Part shown: positions 57,344 through 64,000 of the stretch, in pieces | How positions within the stretch are numbered: position 1 is the stretch's first letter | How the letters are laid out: the number at the start of each line of letters is the position of its first letter | NCBI GenBank assembly: GCA_024291935.2 | Contig: CM044311.1 | Coordinates: forward strand, 22,095,001 to 22,159,000 | Direction of reading: 5' to 3' | Length of the DNA stretch: 64,000 nt | Source of the DNA: Okapia johnstoni | Taxonomy: Eukaryota > Chordata > Mammalia > Artiodactyla > Giraffidae | Program-made: the position numbers and the translations under genes | The notes under the pieces: model-generated | Seen by the model: only the letters and a program-made list of their open reading frames with translations | What the model was told of the DNA's origin: nothing | Databases searched by the model: none

Positions 57344-57660
57344 GGTTTCCCTGATAGCTCAGTTGGTAAAGAATCCGCCTGCAATGAAGGAGACCCCAAT
57401 TCAATTCCTAGGTCGGGAAGATCCGCTGGAGAAGTGATAGGCTACCCACTCCGGCATTCTTGGGCTTCCCTTGTGGCTCAGCTAGTAAAGAATCCGCCCA
57501 CAATGCAGGAGGCCTGGGTTGATCCCTGGGTCAGGAAGATCCCCTGGAGAAGGAAATGACAACCCACTCCAGTCTTTTTGCCCGGGAAATCCCACAGACA
57601 GAGAATCCTGGCAGGGTATAGTCCATAGAGTCACAAAGAGTCAGACACGATTTAGCAAAT
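57344..57660 (+). mobile_element. dimeric Bov-tA SINE
   Basis: Front unit from 57344 stops at ggcattcttggg (about 57470), followed by a full unit beginning cttcccttgtggctcag and ending near acgatttagcaaataaac. It carries the same gataggctaccc tract as the other two dimers. No clear target duplication. Confidence 0.92.
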
Positions 57661-57699
57661 AAACAACAAAAAATATATTTAACATAGCAAGTTTTCTTT

Positions 57700-57850
57700 A
57701 AGTTAAGAGTACTTAGGATTAAAACTTTGCCTTCCAATGCAGGGGTTGTGGGTTTGGTCCCTGGTCGGGGAACTAAGATTCTCCATATCTTGTGACCAAA
57801 AAACCAAAATATAAAACAGAAACAATATTGTAACAGATTCAAGACTTTAA
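57700..57850 (+). mobile_element. CHR-type SINE
   Basis: ttgccttccaatgcaggggt, ccctggtcggggaactaag and the tail aaaacagaaacaatattg are the CHR pattern. The first bases of the head are diverged. Confidence 0.85.
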
Positions 57851-58548
57851 AATTAGTTACATCAAGAAAATCTTAAAAAGAGAATATTGAATATAATTAT
57901 TTGGAAGTTTAATCTATTTACATTAAATAAATTTAACTCTGATTTTTAAATGGTTGAAGCTACTTTTCATATTTCCTTTTTGACACTGCATTTCCCATTG
58001 ATTTATATATTTATTTTGTTTGTTTTTCAGTTAACTTGTGTGTTCTTCTCACTGTCAAACTGCGGTTTTAGTAATCTACTCATTCAAGTTGAATTTGATC
58101 TTGAGCAAAAGTCAAGATACACATGGTTCAAATCTGAGTAAATCGTAAGAAATTTATGATAAAAATGAAACTAACTAAATCAGTCATTTCCTAACCAGTC
58201 TCTACTATGCTAATTTCATCTCTTTTTAATCTGCCCACAGTATGTTTTCTATGTAACATTTCTGAATATAATCCTATTTAAGTCATTCCATGCATTAAAC
58301 CAGTCAGTTGCTGACCACAGTATAAAATTCAAAGTTGAAGAAATTAGGGAGGCATAAGGGAGAACCTCCATATCTATTCACTTAATCTCTAGCCCTCTCT
58401 TCTCTGCACATCCTATGTCCCAGGCATTCTATGAAATACATTAAATTTCCCCCCAACAATGATCTGTTTGTTCATAACTCCATGTTTTTATTCATACTAC
58501 ACCTCAACCTAAAATTCCACCTCCGACCACATTCATCTGTAAAGTGCC
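57851..58548. other. unassigned AT-rich unique DNA
   Basis: No gene or repeat recognised. Confidence 0.5.
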
Positions 58549-58876
58549 TGTTATGGTCTGAAAGTTTGTGTCCTTTCAAAGTTTGTGTGTTGAAATCCTA
58601 ATCCCCAAGGTGATGGTGTTAGGAAGCACTGTCTTTGGGAAGTGATTAGGTTATAAGAGCAGAGTCCTAGCAATTGGGAGTAATGCTCATAAAAGCGACC
58701 CCAGAGAGTGCCCTTGTTCCTTCTATGACCCAGGAGATGGTCCTGACCAGAACCTTATCATGCTGGCATTCTAATCTTGGACTTCTGGTATCCAGAACTG
58801 AGGGGAATAAATTTCTGCTGTTTATAAGCCACCAGACTGGGGTATTTTGTTATAATTGTCCAAACAGATTAAATCA
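58549..58876 (+). mobile_element. MaLR-type solo LTR (MLT1A-like by recall)
   Basis: Starts tgttatggtctgaaag, ends ttaaatca. Landmarks gttgaaatcctaatcccc, gtgattaggttataagagc, accccagagagtgccc, atctgacttggacttc-like words and aataaatttctgctgttt. Flanks gtgcc (58544-58548) and gtgca (58877-58881) agree at four of five bases. Same family as 15460-15778. Confidence 0.8.
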
Positions 58877-59608
58877 GTGCATTACTTGAAAATACTTCTG
58901 TCTTACTTAAAAAAATGTCTTTTATTTTTGAGTTTATTGACACAATTTTCTCCCTCAAGGAGTCTATCACTCTCTGTTACAAACTGTATTCTCCAAACAT
59001 CACTACAATAGTAAGGTGTTGTATTTGTGTAATTTATGCCTATATTTTTTATACAGCTTATGGTTCTGGCATTCTTACAGATCCAATTCTACATTATACT
59101 AAAATTCTCACAAGTCTAAAACTCAATTTTATATATTGATTTTTTGTCCCTAACACCTTGAAAAATTACCTGAAACAAAACAGATGACCTGAAACTAATA
59201 AAGAAAGTAAGAAAGAAAGAAAGAAAACATGGAAAGAGCCCTATTCATATATAAACAAATTTATATTGATGTCAATACAGTACACAACTCTTTTTTAGTA
59301 TAGTAGAAGTGAATCAATACTTAATCAAAATATATCTCTTAACTGAGATTTTGTCCTTGGTCGTAAGAAGAAATGCAGAAGAAAAATAGATATATGATGA
59401 AAAACAAGGTTTATTGGCCCTGGAGGAAAATATCCTCCCCATGTCAATGATCCAGCAGAAAGATGGCTTAGCTGGACTAAGCATTCTGCCAAAAAACAAG
59501 ACCTTTGTCAGATATGCTCTGAAAAACTCTTCTCACAATTCTTGATGTGTAGACATTGTCCTTGCTATGCACATTCTATAGATAACCTGGACCTGGGTAT
59601 TCCTTGCT
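58877..59608. other. unassigned AT-rich DNA
   Basis: No gene or named repeat. A short (GAAA)n run lies at 59205-59227. Confidence 0.5.
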
Positions 59609-59618
59609 ACATTTCTTT

Positions 59619-59846
59619 TTTTTTTTTAAGTTTTTAATTAGAAGGTAATTGCTTTACAATGTTGTGTTGGCTTCTGCCATACAAAAATGTGAATCAGGCA
59701 TAGTTATATATATAGCCCTTCCCCCATCCTATCCCACCCCTTTTGGTCATCACAGAGCCTCAGGCTGCACTCCCTGTTTTAAATAGCAGCTTTCCACTAG
59801 CAACCTATTTTACACAAGATAGTGTATATATGTCAATTCTGCTTTA
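59619..59846 (-). mobile_element. L1 3' UTR, 5'-truncated
   Basis: Antisense: T tail, aggtaattgctttacaatg, ggtcatcacagagcctcagg, tccactagcaacctatttt, agtgtatatatgtcaattc. Flanks tacatttctt (59609-59618) and tatatttctt (59847-59856) differ at one position. Confidence 0.9.
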
Positions 59847-60086
59847 TATATTTCTTGTTTCGTAGGAAAACAATGTGTTGCTTAACGCCTCTGGGGTATA
59901 CTACATAAACCACCTAGGATGTAAAATGAGAATTTGGTAGAGAGTATTCATTCTGGTACATCTCTGCCAGCCCATTTCCCCAGTGAATCCTGGGTCACAC
60001 CTGTACCATGTAGAACTAGTTGTCTTTGTACATGACATCTCCTTGCACAAAACCATGCAACCAAATTTGTACATTTTAAAGACATT

Positions 60087-61340
60087 CAGTTCAGTTCAGG
60101 TCAGTCACTCAGTCGCGTCCAACTCTTTGCAACCCCATGAACCGCAGCACGCCAGGCCTACCTGTCCATCACCAACTCCCGGAGTTTACCTAAACTCATG
60201 TCTATCGAGTCGGTGATGCCATCCAGCCATCTCATCCTCTGTCAACCCCTTCTCCTCCTGCCCCCAATCCTTCCCAGCATCAGGGTCTTTTCAAATGAGT
60301 CAACTCTTTGCATGAGGTGGCAAAAGATTTGGAGCTTCAGCTTCAGCATCAGTCCTTCCAATGAACACTCAGGGCTGATCTCCTTTAGGATGGACTGTTT
60401 GGATCTCCTTGCAGTACAAGGGACTCTCAAGAGTCTTCTCCAACAACACAGGTCAAAAGCATCAATTCTTAGGTGCTCAGCTTTCTTCACAGTCCAACTC
60501 TCACATCCATACATGACCACTGGAAAAACCATAGCCTTGACTAGACTGACCTTTGTTGGCAAAGTAATGTCTCTTCTTTTTAATAATCTATCTAGATTGG
60601 TCATAACTTTCCTTCTAAGGAATAAGTGTCTTTTAATTTCATGGCTGCAATCACCATCTGCAGTGATTTTGGAGCCCAGAAAAACAAAGTCAGCCACTGT
60701 TTCCACTGTTTCTCCATCTACTTCCCATGAAGTGATCGGACCAGATTCTATGATCTTAGTTTTCTGAATGTTGAACTTTGAGCCAACTTTTTCACTCTCC
60801 TCTCTCACTTTCATCAAGAAGCGTTTTAGTTCTACTTCACTTTCTGCCATAACGGTGGCATCATCTGCATATGTGAGGTTATTGATATCTCCTGGCAATC
60901 TTGATTCTAGCTTGTTCTTCCTCCAGCCCAGCATTTCTCATGATGTACTCTGCATATAAGTTAAATAAGCAGGGTGACAATATGCAGCCTTGACGTACTC
61001 CTTTTCCTATTTGGAACCAGTCTATTGTTACATGTCCAGTTCTAACTGTTGCTTCCTGACCTGCATACAGGTTTCTCAAGAGGCAGGTCAAATGGTCTGG
61101 TATTCCCATCTCTTTCAGAATTTTCCACAGTGTATTGTGATCCACATAGTCAAAGGCTTTGGCATAGTCAATAAAGCAGAAATAGATGTTTTTCTGGAAC
61201 TCTCTTGTTTTTTTGATGATCCAGTGGATGTTGGCTATTTGATCTCTGGTTCCCCTGCCTTTTCTAAAACCAGCTTGAACATCTGGAAGTTCACGGTTCA
61301 CGTACTGCTGAAGCCTGGTTTGAAGAATTTTGAGCATTAC
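60087..61340 (-). mobile_element. BovB LINE, 5'-truncated, best preserved copy
   Basis: 1254 bp in reverse complement. Exact 12 bp duplication, tttaaagacatt, at 60075-60086 and 61341-61352. Little divergence from the window's BovB majority; probably one of the youngest copies here. Confidence 0.97.
60242..61337 (-). pseudogene. BovB reverse-transcriptase region with one frameshift
   Basis: Two overlapping long frames, 60879-61337 (152 codons: GFRKGRGTRDQIANIH, FCFIDYAKAFDYVDHNT, KGVRQGCILSPCLFNLYAE) and 60242-60934 (230 codons: YADDATVMAES and the C-terminal half), cover almost the whole insertion. They are offset by a 2-base deletion near 60890 relative to other copies here. The palm Asp residues remain. 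The endonuclease domain is missing, so the copy is not autonomous. Confidence 0.88.
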
Positions 61341-61352
61341 TTTAAAGACATT

Positions 61353-63604
61353 ACTTTACATTTAATGTACATGAACATGTCTGAAATAAATTAGTCAGCT
61401 GCCCATATTTATATGTTTTCAAATCTTTGGGTCAAATGGGAAGCTCATTCATGTTTGGAATAATATGATATGGCAGATGATTAGCTTTAACATATCACCC
61501 ATCATTAAGTTAACTGACGAGAATAGTATATGCATTTCCATGCATATACTATTTTAATTTGACTAATTTGAGAAAATCACTCAGCAAATTATTCAGACAC
61601 ATGACCTGACAGTGTGTGATTAGTTAACTAGTGTTATGTGTCAATGATAAGCCTTGGTATTCATGTTCTATGAAATGTCCAACAGTCGTATCAGTGGTGA
61701 GTTCTGTATGATGCCGTACAGCTTGGTGATGACAAAGTCAAATATTGAAATGATTCTTTGTGGCTATTCAGGGAGAAAAATTAACTCTGACAGCAAATCT
61801 CTGTGGTATACATGCAATCTTCACTGATAAAACATTTCTTGACCTTGGAAACCCTTAGTTATTCCAGGTTTTCTGGAGTCATATATTTCAATTGTTGGAA
61901 TCAATAACCTAAAACTGCCTCTACTAGACAGGGAAATTATGTCATGCTGGAATGGAGATAAACATATTTCTTCAGAGGTGTCCCAGGACCAGCATGCACT
62001 TGGAATAGTCCTTGGCAGAGAATAACCTTGGGACAATTTAATGCATGCCCAAATAATGCTGTTTTGTGACATCCAAGAAGAATCCCAATAAATCTTGGAC
62101 AGATTCCAGTTATAAAAACTCCCATAATCCAGTGTCAATTTTCATTGCTTTTATTGTATATTTGGATTGATTTGGAAATACCCTGAGTACATATTTATAT
62201 TATTAATTAGTCATTATTATCAATATCTTCAACATTAATTGATCACACTTAGTATAATTATTTACTTCAACACAATTCATTATGTTAACTGTATATAAAT
62301 ATTCCATAGAATCCAAAATTCCATTCGTTTTAAGGAACAAACAATAAATATTCAGGAAGACAAACCTTGTTATTTAGTTCTTCAGAAATAGTCTCGATCT
62401 AATTGTAAATCTAAAATGTCTGTGACCTTCTTTTACACATGCAGTTGAAACAGGCAACTGACATTTTTCTTTGAGCAATTCTTGTCCATAAAGTTTTTGG
62501 AAACCAAAACAACATCTTTACTGCTTCTTCAGTTATTTTTTTTTAATTCTATCTTTTGAAAATAACAGTAAACATATAAAGTAGGCATCTAGATCTATAA
62601 CGAGAACTTTTATAATTATTGACAGGATATTCTATATGACATCATGAAATCATAAAATGCTAAGGGTGAGTAGCATCAAAAGGAAATAGGTTTGTTAGCA
62701 ACAGATTTTCATTTTCAACAGAGTCTCAATTTTCTTCACTTTTTAGTTTCTTTTAGAGTTTTTAAATCTCCATTATGTTCAATTGGGACAAAAAAACAAC
62801 TATGCCAGGAGAGATAAGGTAATCTCACCGGGCTTACTAGAAAGAAAGACCCGCACAACGGCATGACACTTACCACTGGATTTACTGTCTGTCAGCAGTT
62901 GCTCACAGAAATGAAAATGTTCCCTGAATTCATGTTGTGCCTGTTTTCCTCTGCTCCCAGGTGCCTTTCCTCCTCGGGGGATAATAGGGATAAGAATCTT
63001 TCTCCCATATAACTAATGTTTTAGAGAGCACAAGGCAATGTGTCTTTTGCACCTCGCCAGAAACTCGTTTATCTCCTCTGAAGCATACTTCTATTATTTT
63101 GTTTTAAAGAGCAAGGTTTGGGCACATGTAATCCATTCAGTTATCAAGGTCAGATGCAATTGTTTCTGTCTTCCAGGTGCCTGCTTTTCCCACGTGATGA
63201 GTGGCTTATAAATGCTGCTCTCTGTGATTTCTGGCTTTGCTACATGTCCACTTAGAGATAATCATTATTCGTTCAAATACATACCACATGCATTATACAA
63301 ATCCAGTGAAAATTATTCTTATTGGCAATATACCAATTAGATAAGCTAGAATGAAGCTCATTGAAGAAACAGGACAGAACTGGTGAATTTTGTAAACTCT
63401 TCAGGCTTTTGCTGCTGCATTTCAGAACCCATGTTTCAGTCTTTTGAATGCTTGATACCCCCTCTCTCTCTCTCACCATTTTGTCTATTCCCTTTTCATT
63501 GATGTACCTGTGGATTAGAAAGTGGATTAAAAGCAGAATTTCTCAAATATACTGTGTTAACAATAATATAAATACTTCATCTACTATTATTATAATATAA
63601 TATT
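61353..63604. other. unassigned unique DNA, repeat-free
   Basis: More than 2.2 kb without a recognised repeat. Contains a perfect 14+4+14 inverted repeat at 61522-61553 and a block of balanced composition with CpGs at 62820-63260. Short (CT)n at 63461-63474. Confidence 0.5.
61522..61553. repeat. perfect inverted repeat (hairpin)
   Basis: Left arm aatagtatatgcat at 61522-61535, spacer ttcc at 61536-61539, and the exact reverse complement at 61540-61553. Confidence 0.97.
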
Positions 63605-63615
63605 ATAATACTACT

Positions 63616-63846
63616 TCCTAGCTTCCCAGGTGGAGTTAGTGGTAAAGACCACACACGCCAATGAAGGAGATATGAGAGACGCAAGAGATGTGGGTTCAAT
63701 CCCTGGGTCGGGAAGATACCCTGGAGAAGGGCATGGCAACCGACTCCAGTACTCTTGCCTGGGGAATCTCATGGACAGAGGAGCTTGGCAGGCTATAGTC
63801 CATGGGGTCCTGTAGAGCTGGACAGGACTGAAGCAACTTAGCATGC
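63616..63846 (+). mobile_element. Bov-tA SINE
   Basis: Complete copy, agcttcccaggtggagttag to gcaacttagcatgc, with a small extra stretch (gagagacgcaag) in the head. Exact 11 bp duplication, ataatactact, at 63605-63615 and 63847-63857. Flanked by TAT-rich low-complexity DNA. Confidence 0.95.
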
Positions 63847-63879
63847 ATAATACTACTATTATAATAGTACTGTTAGTAC

Positions 63880-64000
63880 TAGCAAAAGTACTTAGTATGT
63901 ATACAACAAACCTGTGAGGAAGACAGAAAGTATAGATATTCTTACCTCCGACTCACAGAAGAGAAAAGCAAGATTGAAATATTTACCCAAGGTCACAGGA
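63880..64000 (+). mobile_element. MIR SINE, continues past the right edge
   Basis: acaacaaacctgtgaggaag, tattcttacctccgactcac, gaagagaaaagc and cccaaggtcacagga follow the MIR core order (caacaaccctatgagg ... cccaaggtcacac). Confidence 0.78.

Noticed and set aside
1..64000. CRISPR array, phage, plasmid or bacterial operon
   Set aside because: No regularly spaced identical repeats with unique spacers and no dense coding; the repeats are ruminant retroelements.

Overview
This is a 64 kb piece of ruminant (bovid-type) nuclear DNA. It is AT-rich and CpG-poor. It is crowded with repeats that I know from cattle, sheep and goat genomes: BovB (RTE) LINEs, tRNA-Glu-derived Bov-tA SINEs, Bov-A/Bov-A2 SINEs, CHR-type SINEs with their characteristic tail, and artiodactyl L1. 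I cannot tell the species from sequence alone. I found no host protein-coding gene, exon chain, bacterial-style operon, CRISPR array or intact virus. Every longer reading frame I recognise is a decayed fragment of a retrotransposon reverse transcriptase or of L1 ORF1/ORF2. The window reads as a gene desert or a very long intron.

Layout. 1-15 kb: three BovB 3' ends, a solo endogenous-retroviral LTR (about 9082-9533), an old L2, many Bov-tA copies including two dimeric ones, and a (TG)n microsatellite grown from a SINE tail. 15-27 kb: a MaLR-type solo LTR, four BovB copies (two with exact target-site duplications, both carrying younger insertions), and an old LTR-like repeat at 23.2-24.9 kb split by a Bov-tA and by an L1 end that itself carries a Bov-A2. 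27-37 kb: mostly plain AT-rich unique DNA, one BovB, an L2 and scattered SINEs. 37.6-45.5 kb: an L1 with a 5' inversion, an internal BovB fragment lacking its 3' end, old L1 ORF1-like DNA, and a MaLR element (LTR plus internal region) interrupted by two BovB copies. 45.6-56 kb: a very old antisense L1 split by a near full-length younger L1 (about 46563-55590, minus strand), which is in turn interrupted by a BovB, a truncated L1, a tiny L1 tail and a Bov-A piece. 56-64 kb: L1 tails, a degenerate tRNA-Asp-like gene beside a third dimeric Bov-tA, a second MaLR-type LTR, the least damaged BovB of the window (60087-61340), a long unique stretch with a perfect hairpin and a candidate regulatory block, and a MIR running off the end.

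There is no pathway linking these parts. The useful information is the layering of insertions, which gives relative ages: old L1M, MaLR, L2 and MIR first; then BovB and ruminant L1; then SINEs. Family names rest on recall of consensus sequences and on target-site duplications read by eye; no alignment or database search was run. No convincing previously undescribed functional system was found. The best leads are the dimeric SINE seen three times with a shared diagnostic tract, the tRNA-Asp-like locus with a changed anticodon, and the unannotated blocks at 61.5 kb and 62.8-63.3 kb.
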